A DNA stretch of 64,000 nt from Bordetella sp. H567 (GCF_001704295.1 NZ_CP012334.1:942084-1006083), one strand, 5' to 3'; positions 51,462 through 60,968 are shown, counted from the stretch's first letter. Translations and numbers: made by a program. The notes: generated by a model from the sequence alone, not told the origin.

Positions 51462-54400
51462 ATGTACGCGTGCGCGACCGGCGCAGCCGGTTTTCGACCT
51501 GAGTTTTTCCTACCTTATCGGCAAGAGGATGCCGCGGCGCCTGGTACGCAGACCATGCCGGGCACCGGCGCGGGCATCAGTTATTCCCGCGAACTGCACG
51601 GTTCGCACAGGGAGTTCTGTGCCGGCCCGTTCTTCGAGCAGTACCGCGAGGAAATGCGCGTCCTGCTGGACACCCTGAGCGAATTCGCGGCGCAAGGCGA
51701 GTCGATGGACCAGGCGCGGAAGATCACCGAGGGCTTCAACGGCCTGTTTCGCAAGCGCTTCAATGCCACGTGCCGGGAAGGCTACGCCGAGCTGATCGAC
51801 GGGCCCGGAAAGCGCACCCTGGAGAATATATGCGCGTTGCTGCGCGATGGCACGATCCCGCTGCACATCAGGAAGTCCGCGGCGGTGAACCTGTCCGCCA
51901 GCCTGGGTGTATGCGAAGGCGGCACGCTGTCCAACCTGATCGCGACGGAGCGCGGCCTGCTGATGTCGGCGGGGGGCATCAAGGCCCGGTTCTGGAAGAT
52001 GAAGGAAGACTGCACGCGCGGTGTACTGCAGGAAGCCGTCCAGGAGAAATTCGGGCAACGCACGAGCTACACCGACTATGAAATCCACTACGTCAATGGC
52101 GTCTGGAACGCGCTGGCCGACGAGATCGGCCTGGAGCCGGTCACCGATCCGGGGGCGCCGGCCCTGCGCGTGCAGGAGCCGGCGTTCGTCGATGCATGCC
52201 GCACCAAAGTGCTGAACGCGATTACGCCCGACAACCTGGCCGGCCTGCTCGCCGAACAATGCCTGTCCGCCTTCAGGAACGCCGCGCCGCCGGAGCAGCA
52301 CGGCGTCGAGTATGGTCAGGGCATGCCGGCGTGGTTCGATGCCGCGCTGGACAATATTCTGCTGGACCTGCGCCTGGGCGCCGAGCGCTTGACCCTGCAC
52401 GCCTTCGTACAACTGGACGAGTTCGCCGAACGCTACAGGCTGCGGACCGATGCCACGCTGATCGCCGTCGCGCTGCTCGACGCCATCCACGCCGAAGGAC
52501 TGATGGACGACATCCCGGTCCAACGTGCGGAATGGCGTGACGAGCGCGGCCAACGCGCCGTGGCGCTGGCCTATGGCAGGCTGGCCTGGCAGTCCTCGCG
52601 GGCGGAGACGGCAACGGCACACTGGAAGAGTCCGGATCTGCTGACGATGGCGGATTTACACAGGTGGAGGGAAGCGCGCGGCCCGGGCACCGCGGAGATG
52701 TCGCCCATCGAGGTGCGGGCCGCCATCCGCGCCGACGATCCGCAGGCGCTACGCGATACGCCGGCGGAATGCCTGGTCGATGCCGATACCGTGCTGCTCC
52801 TGCTGGCGCGCCTGGGCGACGACGAGGCATGCCGCTATCTGAATCGCCACATCGGCTATTTCCGCGACCATTTCCCGCATGGCGAGCGGGCCGCGCTGAT
52901 CGACGGCGTGATGCACATGGGCAACGTGGGCTTCGTGCTGGCGTCCAACTGGTACCCCGACATGTATGCATTGCTGGGCGAAGTCAGCCTGACTGGCGGC
53001 GCAACGCGCTTGCAGCGCTGGATGGCGCAGCGCAATGTGGCCGCCATCGATGCCGTGCGCCTGCTCGCCGAGCAAGGCTGGGCCGGTGCCGCGCCCGTGC
53101 AACGAAAAGGCCATCTGCTTTATCGCTTGCTGTGCGGCAAGGACGATACGCCCATGCTGTACGACGCCATGGTGGCGGACAACGCGGCCGGCATCGGCGC
53201 ATGGCATCGCCTGGTGTGCTCGCCGGCGGTACTGCCCAGTATCGGCGCGCTATTGCCAGACCTGTTGATCGCCGATCGCAAAGGCGGCGTTGCCGCCCTG
53301 ACCGCGGCCATGCATCGCGACCGGGCGAGGGCTGTCGGCGCATATCACGCCTTGCTGGCCGACCCTGCGATCCTGCCGAAGATCCGCCGCCGGCTGCCTG
53401 GCCTGCTGGCCGGCACCAGCACGCGTTTCGGCCGGTCGCTGCCGCGCGGAAGCCCGCTGGTCTACGCCATGGACGGCGGTAGCGCGGCCGCCATCCTGGC
53501 CTACGGCGGCTTGCTGCTCGATCCGGCCATCTTCCCGGAAATCCGGGAGGATATGCCGAAGCTGTTCGGTATCCAGCGCTCGACCGGGCGTGCCGGCGCC
53601 CGCGCATATCATCAATCCGCCTTATGGTGGGCGATGGACAAGGGGCAAGCCGGCGCCATCGGCGCATACCACCGCATACTCGCGCGTCCTGCCATTTTGG
53701 AATGCCTGAAGGACAGCCTTCCCGCCCTGGTCACCGGCAAGGACCCCCTGGGCCGGGTCACGGCCTTGTACAGCGCACTGGACAAGGGCTATGCGCCCGC
53801 CATCGACGCATACCATGACCTCGTCGCCGATCCCGTCTTGCTGCCGTTCATCCGGCATGTGCTGCCCAAATCGCTGCGGGCGGAAGGCGAGTGGGGAGCC
53901 CCAGGCCTGGCTATGGCCATGAAGAAGGGATATGCGCAAGCCGTGGTGTCCTATCATGCGATGCTGGCCGATGACGCGATCCTGCCCTTCATCGGCCGCA
54001 GCCTGCCAGGGCTGGTGCAAGCCAGGCCATGGGGCGAGCCCGCGGGCGTGGCCCAGGCCGTGGCCGCCGGGCACACCCAAGTCGTGACGGCATTCCATGC
54101 CTTGTTGGTGGATCCGAAAATCCTGTCGGCGATCGTGCATGCCTTGCCGCACCTGCTGGTCGCCAAGAACATATCCGGTGCTGCCGGGCTGCCCGCCGCG
54201 GCGCGGGAAGGATACGTGGGGACGGTCGCCGCTTATCGCGCCATCCTTCTCGACACCAGGATCGAGCCATACATAGAAGGCCGCATCAGGCGGCGCCTGT
54301 CGCGCGCCACGGCTTCCGGCGCCATGCGGCCCGTGCCCGCCATGCCGAAGCCGGCCACGCCGGCGCATGCCGGGTCCGCATGGGAGGCACAAGTAGATCA

Positions 54401-54491
54401 GTGGCTGGCCTTGCACACCGAGGGACGGCCGCCGCGGCCCGGATTCATCGCCCGAATGGCGTTGCGCGTCCAGCAGTGGGCGGCCGCGTGA
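51462..54491 (+). CDS. large protein with EspL/OspD (ShET2)-type repeats, possible effector
   Basis: The 1009-residue product has no signal peptide or membrane segment. Residues 1 to about 560 are unrecognised but contain conserved-looking segments such as NLSASLGVCEGG and SYTDYEIHYVNGVWNALADEIG. Residues about 565-945 hold eight repeats of about 47 (some 54-55) residues. The repeat core is xALxxGxxxAIxAYHxLLADPAILPxIRxxLPxLL. This recalls the 'GLxxALQNGHxxAIxAYGxLL' repeats of the enterobacterial EspL/OspD3 effectors (from memory). No type III secretion genes are in the window. ATG 51462 has GGGAG six bases upstream. Confidence 0.7.
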   Translation: MYACATGAAGFRPEFFLPYRQEDAAAPGTQTMPGTGAGISYSRELHGSHREFCAGPFFEQYREEMRVLLDTLSEFAAQGESMDQARKITEGFNGLFRKRFNATCREGYAELIDGPGKRTLENICALLRDGTIPLHIRKSAAVNLSASLGVCEGGTLSNLIATERGLLMSAGGIKARFWKMKEDCTRGVLQEAVQEKFGQRTSYTDYEIHYVNGVWNALADEIGLEPVTDPGAPALRVQEPAFVDACRTKVLNAITPDNLAGLLAEQCLSAFRNAAPPEQHGVEYGQGMPAWFDAALDNILLDLRLGAERLTLHAFVQLDEFAERYRLRTDATLIAVALLDAIHAEGLMDDIPVQRAEWRDERGQRAVALAYGRLAWQSSRAETATAHWKSPDLLTMADLHRWREARGPGTAEMSPIEVRAAIRADDPQALRDTPAECLVDADTVLLLLARLGDDEACRYLNRHIGYFRDHFPHGERAALIDGVMHMGNVGFVLASNWYPDMYALLGEVSLTGGATRLQRWMAQRNVAAIDAVRLLAEQGWAGAAPVQRKGHLLYRLLCGKDDTPMLYDAMVADNAAGIGAWHRLVCSPAVLPSIGALLPDLLIADRKGGVAALTAAMHRDRARAVGAYHALLADPAILPKIRRRLPGLLAGTSTRFGRSLPRGSPLVYAMDGGSAAAILAYGGLLLDPAIFPEIREDMPKLFGIQRSTGRAGARAYHQSALWWAMDKGQAGAIGAYHRILARPAILECLKDSLPALVTGKDPLGRVTALYSALDKGYAPAIDAYHDLVADPVLLPFIRHVLPKSLRAEGEWGAPGLAMAMKKGYAQAVVSYHAMLADDAILPFIGRSLPGLVQARPWGEPAGVAQAVAAGHTQVVTAFHALLVDPKILSAIVHALPHLLVAKNISGAAGLPAAAREGYVGTVAAYRAILLDTRIEPYIEGRIRRRLSRATASGAMRPVPAMPKPATPAHAGSAWEAQVDQWLALHTEGRPPRPGFIARMALRVQQWAAA
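53158..54299 (+). repeat. eight coding repeats of about 47 residues
   Basis: Successive units share AGAIGAYHRIL-, APAIDAYHDLV-, AQAVVSYHAML- and TQVVTAFHALL-type helices, each followed by DPxILPxI..xLPxLL. The repeats are diverged at DNA level, so they are old rather than recent duplications. The unit length is longer than an ankyrin repeat (33). Confidence 0.8.
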
Positions 54492-54524
54492 CGCGGCCTA
54501 TGCGCGACGTGGAGTCGGCCTCTC

Positions 54525-55055
54525 TTACTCGGCCGCGATGACGATGGCGACGCGGCGGTTTTCCGCCCGTCCTTCGGTGGTGCCGTTGTCGGTCACGGGC
54601 CGGGTCGCGCCCAGGCCGCGGACAGCGACATTGGCGGCCGGCACGCCCGCGCCGGTCACGACGTCGGCCACGGCTTGGGCGCGCCGCAGCGACAATTGCC
54701 GGTTGTAGTCCGCCGCGCCCACATTGTCGGTGTGCCCGTCCAGGCGCATGCGGTCCAGGCCCACGCGCAGCAGGTTGCGGGTAAGGCGCTGGATATTCTC
54801 CCGGGCTTCGGGCTTGACGGCGTAGGCATCGAAGTCGAACAGTACTTTGTCGGAGAGTCCCAGCTCCCAGCCTTCATCGGTCTGCTTGAAGCCTTCCTCC
54901 TGGAGCACGGCGATCTGCGCGGGGGTCAGGCCCTTCTGCACCGTCTGGCAGCCGGCCAGCAGCAGGCCCGCGCAGGCCAGCGACAGGGCCCAGCGCAGGC
55001 AGGCGCCGAGCCATGCGGGAAAGCGGGCAGTGCGCGATGAACGGATGGCAAACAC
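54525..55055 (-). CDS. yfiB: YfiB-like OmpA-family lipoprotein
   Basis: This 176-residue protein has a lipoprotein signal ending LLLAGC (lipobox) and a C-terminal OmpA-like peptidoglycan-binding domain. That domain shows LDGHTDNVGAADYNRQLSLRRAQAV and TEGRAENRRVAI. As the third gene after yfiR and yfiN it fits YfiB (TpbB system), the outer-membrane lipoprotein that sequesters YfiR and so releases YfiN. It lies 12 bp after yfiN. Confidence 0.88.
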   Translation of the reverse strand: MFAIRSSRTARFPAWLGACLRWALSLACAGLLLAGCQTVQKGLTPAQIAVLQEEGFKQTDEGWELGLSDKVLFDFDAYAVKPEARENIQRLTRNLLRVGLDRMRLDGHTDNVGAADYNRQLSLRRAQAVADVVTGAGVPAANVAVRGLGATRPVTDNGTTEGRAENRRVAIVIAAE

Positions 55056-55067
55056 GAACGAACTCCT

Positions 55068-56348
55068 CTAGTTGTATGCGGTGTAGGGCTGGAACGCCGG
55101 CCGCCCGGGCAAGCCGGCCGTCGACTGGGTGGCGCCGCCGCGGCGTTTGGCGTGGTACATCGCGCTGTCGGCCGCATCGAAAAGGCCCCCTGCGTTATCG
55201 GCATGGTCCGGGAAAACGGCGATGCCGATGCTCAGGGAACAAACGATGTCTTCGCCATTGGGCAGGCGGATGGGCGCCCGCATGCCCAGCAGGATGTCGT
55301 CGGCGATGCGCTGCGCGTCGCTGAGTTCGCGCAAGGGCGACAGCATGATGGCGAACTCGTCGCCCCCCAGGCGCGCCACGACGTCGCCTTCGCGCAGCTG
55401 CCCCCGCACGCGCGCGGCGATGTTGATCAGCACGGCGTCGCCGGCCGCATGGCCCATGCCGTCGTTGATTTCCTTGAAGCGATCGCTGTCCAGGAACATG
55501 ATCGCCACGCGCCGGTCCAGCACGGCGGCATCGTGGATGGCGCGGTCCAGCGCTTCCTCGAAGTGCGCGCGGTTGGGCAGGCCGGTCAGGCTGTCGTGCG
55601 CGGCCTTGTGCGCCAGCGACGCGTTTTCGTCCTGCCACTGCGTCTGCCAGGCTTCCAGCTCGTCCAGCAGGGCGTTGAAGTCCTCGCCCAGCGCATGCAG
55701 TTCCTGGATCCGCGCCGGCGGGACGCGGCGCGCGAAAGCGCGCTCGTTGCGCACTGCATGGGCCACCTCCGCCAGCGTGCGCAGCGGCCGGACGATCTCG
55801 CGCGAGGTCCGCCGCGAAAGCCGGTTGGCGACCAGGCCGCTGACCAGCACGCAGGCCACCACGCCGGCCAGGCCTTTCAGCAGGAAGTCGAACAGATTGC
55901 CCCCGCGTCCCACCAGCCGCAGGTGCCCCACCGTCTGTCCCTGATGCACGATGGGCAGGAAGACCGGAGGCGGATTGATCAACCGCGCCACCCGCTGCCG
56001 CGCCCATGCGAAGCGCTCCTGGCTCGAGTCATGCCATTCGGCCAGGATTTCGTTGTGGGCGTCGAACACCACGGCGGCCGCGACGTCCTCCTTGGCGGCG
56101 ATCGCGGCCAGGGTCTCCGTCGCGGCCTGGCGGTCGTGGAAGACCGTGGCGGCTTGCACGGTATAGACGATGGAGCGGGCGATCAGCTTCTGATGATGAT
56201 CGGTGTAGGCTCGCAACGCCACCACGCCCATCACCGTCATGACGACACCGGCCAGGCCGACGGCGAACAGGGTGACGGCAAAGTGCAGCCTGCGCAGCGC
56301 CTGGCGCAGGGTGGGGCGGTTGGAGTCCGGGCGCGCGTTCTTCTTCAT
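55068..56348 (-). CDS. yfiN: YfiN (TpbB)-like membrane diguanylate cyclase
   Basis: This 426-residue protein has an N-terminal membrane segment, a periplasmic CHASE8-like domain, a second membrane segment and a HAMP linker. The GGDEF domain has an intact GGDEF loop and an RxxD inhibitory site (REGD). It should synthesise c-di-GMP when not held by YfiR. The ATG at 56348 overlaps the yfiR stop (ATGA). Operon order yfiR-yfiN-yfiB matches Pseudomonas. Confidence 0.92.
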   Translation of the reverse strand: MKKNARPDSNRPTLRQALRRLHFAVTLFAVGLAGVVMTVMGVVALRAYTDHHQKLIARSIVYTVQAATVFHDRQAATETLAAIAAKEDVAAAVVFDAHNEILAEWHDSSQERFAWARQRVARLINPPPVFLPIVHQGQTVGHLRLVGRGGNLFDFLLKGLAGVVACVLVSGLVANRLSRRTSREIVRPLRTLAEVAHAVRNERAFARRVPPARIQELHALGEDFNALLDELEAWQTQWQDENASLAHKAAHDSLTGLPNRAHFEEALDRAIHDAAVLDRRVAIMFLDSDRFKEINDGMGHAAGDAVLINIAARVRGQLREGDVVARLGGDEFAIMLSPLRELSDAQRIADDILLGMRAPIRLPNGEDIVCSLSIGIAVFPDHADNAGGLFDAADSAMYHAKRRGGATQSTAGLPGRPAFQPYTAYN

Positions 56349-56887
56349 GGAGATAGCCTGCGACGCGAAAGCTGCAGCACGCTCGGGTGTATGTGAACAC
56401 CGCTGCGTGCCACGGAATCTAGGTTGATCTGGAAACCGACCTGGCCGGGCCGGACGTCCAGGCAAAACATGCCGCCGACGGCGCATTCGGCATCGTCCTC
56501 GACGATGCTGACCACCGGATGGCCGACCACGCGCCGCAGGACCTGTTGCTGCAGCTCGTCATCCATACCGCCCAGGTACAGCGCGTCGCAGTCCCGCGCC
56601 AGCGCGGGATCATCCGCTGCGACGAGACGGGGCTGCACGGCCGGTTCGGACTGCCGCGCCGGCGCATCGAACAGGCCGGACGCATAGGCGGGTTGGCCCG
56701 TGATGCACAGGCGCACGGGCTCCGGCTGTACCGGCCACCGCGTGTAGCTGAGGATGCCCATGACCACGTGCCGAACCATCGCGGCGCGTGGACCGGCGTC
56801 GTCGGGCGAGGGGATAGGGCCCGCGGTCGCATGGGTGGCAACCATCAACGCAGGCAACCAGAAGCGCCATGCGCGGCGGCCTATCAT
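56345..56887 (-). CDS. yfiR: YfiR-like periplasmic repressor of YfiN
   Basis: This 180-residue protein of the YfiR family (DUF4154) has an N-terminal signal ending around ATHATAG. It has LSYTRWPVQPEPVRLCITG and CDALYLGGM, then GGMFCLDVRPGQVGFQINLDSVARSGVHIHPSVLQLSR. Four Cys residues are available, consistent with the disulfide-controlled activity known for YfiR. It binds YfiN in the periplasm and holds cyclase activity down. First gene of the yfiRNB operon. Confidence 0.9.
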   Translation of the reverse strand: MIGRRAWRFWLPALMVATHATAGPIPSPDDAGPRAAMVRHVVMGILSYTRWPVQPEPVRLCITGQPAYASGLFDAPARQSEPAVQPRLVAADDPALARDCDALYLGGMDDELQQQVLRRVVGHPVVSIVEDDAECAVGGMFCLDVRPGQVGFQINLDSVARSGVHIHPSVLQLSRRRLSP

Positions 56888-57067
56888 GGGAGCGGCTAGG
56901 GATGAGGACAGGGAAACCGTGGAAGTGTAGATTAGTTTCGTTATTTTTTGTCAATCCCCGTCAGGTTCGACTTGCCAGTCCGTTGCGGCGATGCCTGGGC
57001 ATCCCATTGCACGGCATCACGCGTTACCATGGCCTCCGGCCTTTAAATTCCGGTGGGAGATTTTGCG

Positions 57068-57502
57068 ATGGTGCAGCTCAAATTCAGCCAGGATCCCGAA
57101 GAGCCGGAGCTCTGGGCGGCAGAAAAGGTCATGTATTCGGTGGGTCGCCCGCCGATACATGTGATGGTGCAGACCGATGGCGAAATGCCGTCACGCGAGT
57201 TCCAGAAGGCGTTGCTGGGCTTGCTGGACACGCTCGACGACAAGGTGCTGGATGCGGCCGAGCTCCTGCTGGAGCACTACTCGCCGGAAGAGTGCGAAAA
57301 AATGGGCATCGACCGTGCGCGCCTGCCGCGCGACGGCACGCCGCAGGCCATGGCGCAGGCCGCGGTGCTGCGGGCGCTGTGGCTGTTCGACGAAAGCTGC
57401 GAGGATTTCGAGTTGTGGTTCAACGTGCCCTGGGACCACCAGCACACGTACGACGTCGAATTCGAGGCCGGCGAGGCCGTTTCCTGCACCGTGAACGATT
57501 AA
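57068..57502 (+). CDS. hypothetical protein
   Basis: This is a 144-residue acidic, soluble-looking protein without signal peptide. It has LWFNVPWDHQHTYDVEFEAGEAVSC near the C-terminus and a helical middle (ALLGLLDTLDDKVLDAAELLLEHY). It resembles small immunity-type or DUF6985-like proteins in feel only; no family is claimed. Start at 57068 has GGGAG upstream; a GTG at 57053 is possible. It is divergent from yfiR. Confidence 0.65.
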   Translation: MVQLKFSQDPEEPELWAAEKVMYSVGRPPIHVMVQTDGEMPSREFQKALLGLLDTLDDKVLDAAELLLEHYSPEECEKMGIDRARLPRDGTPQAMAQAAVLRALWLFDESCEDFELWFNVPWDHQHTYDVEFEAGEAVSCTVND

Positions 57503-57520
57503 GCCCGGTCAGGCGGCCCG

Positions 57521-58063
57521 CTAGGAGCCCGTGCCATCGGGCGATTCGGCGGCATCCGCGCCGTCGGCATCCGCCCCGTCGGCATCCGCGGCCATGCGCT
57601 CCCTCAGGTATTCGACGGGTATCCCGGGATTCACCTGGGTTACCCGGTCGCGCTGGATGCGTGTAGTGACGAATCCCACTTTCTTCGTCGCGGCGCCCTG
57701 CAGCAGGACCGACAGAATGGCACCCTTGTCCTGGATCCATTGCGTCCTGCCGCGCAAGAGCCTGATGGCGTCCTCGGCGGGCCCCAGCTTGAAGGTGGCG
57801 CCGTTGATGGTCGTCGTCTTGCGCGCCGCGAAGTCCGCCTCCGTCAGGTGGGTCATGGACACCGCGTCCAGGTTGCCGCTCATGGCGTCGATGCGATACA
57901 CGAAGTTGATGCGTGTGTGCGGGTCCTGGACGACGATGTATTTCTCCGAGCCGGAGAAATCGCCGAGCTGTCCGACGACGATGGATTCGACCCACTGATT
58001 GCCGCGTTTTTCCTCCGTATACAGGAAGATGGTCGGTGGGGCGGATGTGAAATTCTGCGTCAT
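57521..58063 (-). CDS. hypothetical protein with Asp/Ala-rich repeat tail
   Basis: This is a 180-residue soluble protein with a beta-rich body (IFLYTEEKRGNQWVESIVVGQLG, FVYRIDAMSGNLD). No family was recognised. The tail ADADGADADGADAAES comes from a 15-bp tandem repeat (GGCAT at 57551, 57566 and 57581), likely variable in copy number. It converges with the preceding gene and has no clear Shine-Dalgarno at its 58063 start. Confidence 0.6.
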   Translation of the reverse strand: MTQNFTSAPPTIFLYTEEKRGNQWVESIVVGQLGDFSGSEKYIVVQDPHTRINFVYRIDAMSGNLDAVSMTHLTEADFAARKTTTINGATFKLGPAEDAIRLLRGRTQWIQDKGAILSVLLQGAATKKVGFVTTRIQRDRVTQVNPGIPVEYLRERMAADADGADADGADAAESPDGTGS

Positions 58064-58221
58064 GGCGTAAGGAAAGGGCCGGCGAACGCGCCGGAGTGTA
58101 CCCGGGATCGGCCCCGCATGGACGGCCCCGGGGTGCCCCACGCCCCCCTGGGCGGACGGCGGCCGCCGCCCGGGGGGGCGCCGCGCCGCTTCCCAGGGTG
58201 GCCGGCCGCCGGGGAGGCGCG

Positions 58222-58551
58222 CTATTGGCCCTGCGCCCGGCGCTGGTTCAGCTGGTCCAGGCACTGGCCGACGGCGATACGCATCTTTTCCGCCGAGGTT
58301 GCCTCGCGGTCCGCGTCGTTGCGGCATTGCGTATACAGGCGCACGCTCTCCGGGGTGTCGCGCACCGGCGGCGGTGGCGGTACGGCCGGGCCCTGGGGGA
58401 TGACCGTCATCCGCAAGGTGGACGGCGGCGACAGGCTGCCGCCATGGCTGGGGAATTGCATTTCCTGGGTGGTCTGGGTCTGGGCGGTGGCCGTGGCGGC
58501 GGCCGCCCACATCAAGGCGGATACGAAGGCGGATGTGGCGCGTAATCTCAT
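58222..58551 (-). CDS. hypothetical secreted protein
   Basis: This 109-residue protein has a Sec signal ending near TATAQT. A Pro-rich stretch (VPPPPPVRD) and a C-terminal part with two Cys (TQCRND, GQCLDQL) spaced for a disulfide follow. No family was recognised; it is probably periplasmic. GAGGACAG precedes the start. It is divergent from fba. Confidence 0.65.
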   Translation of the reverse strand: MRLRATSAFVSALMWAAAATATAQTQTTQEMQFPSHGGSLSPPSTLRMTVIPQGPAVPPPPPVRDTPESVRLYTQCRNDADREATSAEKMRIAVGQCLDQLNQRRAQGQ

Positions 58552-58749
58552 ACTGTCCTCGTCGATGCGCCGGCGCGGGGCCGGCAGGGGCTGTCGGTCC
58601 GGGCGGCGTCCGGACCCCGTTTCGAGCTTACCAGGGCCTGGGACAGGCCGGCCCGGCGATGGTTCAGGCGCCGGATCGGCGTAATGCCCGGAAACAATCG
58701 AGCGGCCGGCCTAATTCCTCCGTCCCAAGACCTTTCCTTTCAGCCCCGT

Positions 58750-58755
58750 TAAAAT
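58750..58755 (+). promoter_or_regulatory. possible -10 element upstream of fba
   Basis: TAAAAT followed by CG, 55 bp before the fba start, matches the elements before tkt and purE. No clear -35 was seen. Confidence 0.35.
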
Positions 58756-58810
58756 CGCCCGGTTCCAGAAGTTCACATGACTCAATCCATCGCCTATCAG
58801 GAGGACCACC

Positions 58811-59875
58811 ATGGCCCTAGTTTCCATGCGCCAGCTGCTCGATCACGCCGCCGAGAACGGCTACGGGATCCCGGCGTTCAACGTCAATAATCTGGAGCAG
58901 GTCCAGGCCATCATGGAGGCCGCCGACGAAACCAACAGCCCGGTGATCATGCAGGCCTCGGCCGGCGCGCGCAAGTATGCGGGCGAAGGCTTCCTGAAGT
59001 ACCTGATCCAGGCGGCCGTCGAGTCCTATCCGCACATCCCCGTCGTGATGCACCAGGATCACGGCCAGTCGCCCAAGGTCTGCCAGGGCGCGATCGACCT
59101 GGGCTTTTCCAGCGTCATGATGGACGGCTCCCTGAAGGAAGACGGCAAGACGATCGCCGACTACGACTACAACGTCGAGGTCACCCGCAAGGTGGTCGAC
59201 ATGGCCCACAAGGTGGGCGTCACGGTGGAAGGCGAACTGGGCTGCCTGGGCTCGCTCGAAACCATGAAGGGCGACAAGGAAGACGGCCACGGCGCCGAAG
59301 GCACGATGACGCGCGAACAGCTGCTGACCGATCCGGAGCAGGCCGCCGATTTCGTGCGCAAGACGCAGCTGGACGCGCTGGCCATCGCCATCGGCACCAG
59401 CCACGGCGCCTACAAGTTCACCCGCAAGCCCACGGGCGACATCCTGTCGATTTCCCGCATCAAGGAAATCCATCGCCGCCTGCCGAATACCCATCTGGTG
59501 ATGCACGGAAGCTCCAGCGTGCCCCAGGAACTGCTGGCTGAAATCCGCGAATTCGGCGGCGATATGAAGGAAACCTACGGCGTGCCGGTCGAGGAAATCC
59601 AGGAAGCCATCAAGTACGGCGTGCGCAAGGTGAACATCGATACCGATATCCGCCTGGCCATGACCGGCGCGATCCGCCGCTTCTTCGCCGAGAATCCGTC
59701 CAAGTTCGACCCGCGCGAGTACCTGAAGCCGGCCCGCGCCGCCGCCAAGGCCATCTGTGTGCAGCGCTACACGGAATTCGGCACGGCCGGCAACGCCAGC
59801 AAGATCAAGGTCGTGCCGCTGCAGGACATCGCACGGCAATACGCCGGCGGCGCGCTGGCCCAGGTCGTTCAGTAA
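58811..59875 (+). CDS. fba: fructose-bisphosphate aldolase, class II
   Basis: This is a 354-residue class IIA/B zinc aldolase. It has [27 protein letters not shown] (zinc ligands), [22 protein letters not shown] and [11 protein letters not shown]. The CBB-type ending [21 protein letters not shown] is the long form common in betaproteobacteria. It splits fructose 1,6-bisphosphate into two triose phosphates in glycolysis and gluconeogenesis. AGGAGG precedes ATG. Confidence 0.97.
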   Translation: MALVSMRQLLDHAAENGYGIPAFNVNNLEQVQAIMEAADETNSPVIMQASAGARKYAGEGFLKYLIQAAVESYPHIPVVMHQDHGQSPKVCQGAIDLGFSSVMMDGSLKEDGKTIADYDYNVEVTRKVVDMAHKVGVTVEGELGCLGSLETMKGDKEDGHGAEGTMTREQLLTDPEQAADFVRKTQLDALAIAIGTSHGAYKFTRKPTGDILSISRIKEIHRRLPNTHLVMHGSSSVPQELLAEIREFGGDMKETYGVPVEEIQEAIKYGVRKVNIDTDIRLAMTGAIRRFFAENPSKFDPREYLKPARAAAKAICVQRYTEFGTAGNASKIKVVPLQDIARQYAGGALAQVVQ

Positions 59876-59931
59876 GGCCGGCCCGGTGGTGCAGTAAACT
59901 GCGCGCATCCGCCGGCATTTCGTTCCATCGG

Positions 59932-59972
59932 ACATTCCCGCCGGACCCAGCGTCCCGCGGGAATGTTTATTT
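59932..59972 (+). terminator. intrinsic terminator between fba and purC
   Basis: Arms ACATTCCCGC (59932-59941) and GCGGGAATGT (59957-59966) are perfectly complementary and followed by TTATTT. The hairpin starts 57 bp after the fba stop and 23 bp before purC. Confidence 0.75.
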
Positions 59973-59988
59973 CCGCCATAGGCCTCCC

Positions 59989-60867
59989 GTGACATCAGCC
60001 CTGCATCAATCCAGTATCCGATCCCTGCCCCTGCTGGGGCGCGGCAAGGTGCGCGACATGTACGCTGTCGGCGACGACAAGCTGCTCATCGTCGCGACGG
60101 ATCGTATTTCCGCTTTCGACGTCATCCTCGACGATCCCATTCCCGGCAAGGGCGAGGTGCTGACCGCGCTGACCGAGTTCTGGCTGTCCAGGCTGGGGCA
60201 CGTCATTCCCAACCATTCCACCGGCATCGCACCCGAGGACGTGGTCGCGCCCGATGAAGTGGAGCAGGTAAAGGGCCGGGCGGTGGTCGTCAAGCGGCTC
60301 AAGCCCATCCTGGTCGAAGCGGTGGCGCGCGGCTACCTGATCGGCTCTGGCTGGAAGGATTACCAGGCCACCGGCGCGGTATGCGGTATCGCGCTGCCGT
60401 CCGGCCTGCGCCAGGCGGAAAAACTGCCGCAGCCCATCTTCACGCCGGCGGCCAAGGCCGAGTTCGGCACCCACGACGAAAACGTCGATTTCGATCACGT
60501 GGTGCGCGAGGTCGGCCAGGCGATGGCCGAACGCATCCGCGATGTCACGCTGGCGCTGTACGCCGAGGCCTCCGCCTTCGCGACGACCAAGGGCATCATC
60601 ATCGCCGATACCAAGTTCGAATTCGGCCTGGACGACAACGGCGTCCTGCACTTGATGGATGAAGTGCTGACGCCGGATTCCTCGCGGTTCTGGCCGGCCG
60701 ACAGCTACCGCGTCGGCATCAGCCCGCCGTCGTTCGACAAGCAGTTCGTGCGCGACTGGCTGGAAACCCAGCCCTGGGACAAGACGCCCCCCGCGCCGCG
60801 CCTGCCGGCCGACGTGATCCGCAAGACCGCGGAAAAGTACCGCGAGGCCCTTGATCGCCTGCGGTAA
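59989..60867 (+). CDS. purC: phosphoribosylaminoimidazole-succinocarboxamide synthase
   Basis: This 292-residue PurC (SAICAR synthetase) starts at GTG. It has [47 protein letters not shown] and [17 protein letters not shown]. It joins aspartate to CAIR with ATP in purine synthesis. The length is the long form used by betaproteobacteria. It precedes purE and purK, separated from them by a DsbB pair. Confidence 0.96.
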   Translation: MTSALHQSSIRSLPLLGRGKVRDMYAVGDDKLLIVATDRISAFDVILDDPIPGKGEVLTALTEFWLSRLGHVIPNHSTGIAPEDVVAPDEVEQVKGRAVVVKRLKPILVEAVARGYLIGSGWKDYQATGAVCGIALPSGLRQAEKLPQPIFTPAAKAEFGTHDENVDFDHVVREVGQAMAERIRDVTLALYAEASAFATTKGIIIADTKFEFGLDDNGVLHLMDEVLTPDSSRFWPADSYRVGISPPSFDKQFVRDWLETQPWDKTPPAPRLPADVIRKTAEKYREALDRLR

Positions 60868-60871
60868 TAAT

Positions 60872-60968
60872 CCCACCCCCGAAGCGCTGCGCGCTTCCCC
60901 CTCAAGGGGGCGACGCTGGCGGACCGGCAAAGCCGGCTCCTCGGCGTCCCGGGTCTGGCCAGACCGGT
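60872..60968. repeat. dispersed repeat family B, single copy
   Basis: This copy of about 97 bp starts CCCACCCCCGAAGCGCTGCG just after the purC stop. It has the same hairpin-forming segments as the copies at 30.7 kb and 49.3 kb. Its position suggests a role as an end-of-transcript structure. Confidence 0.85.
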
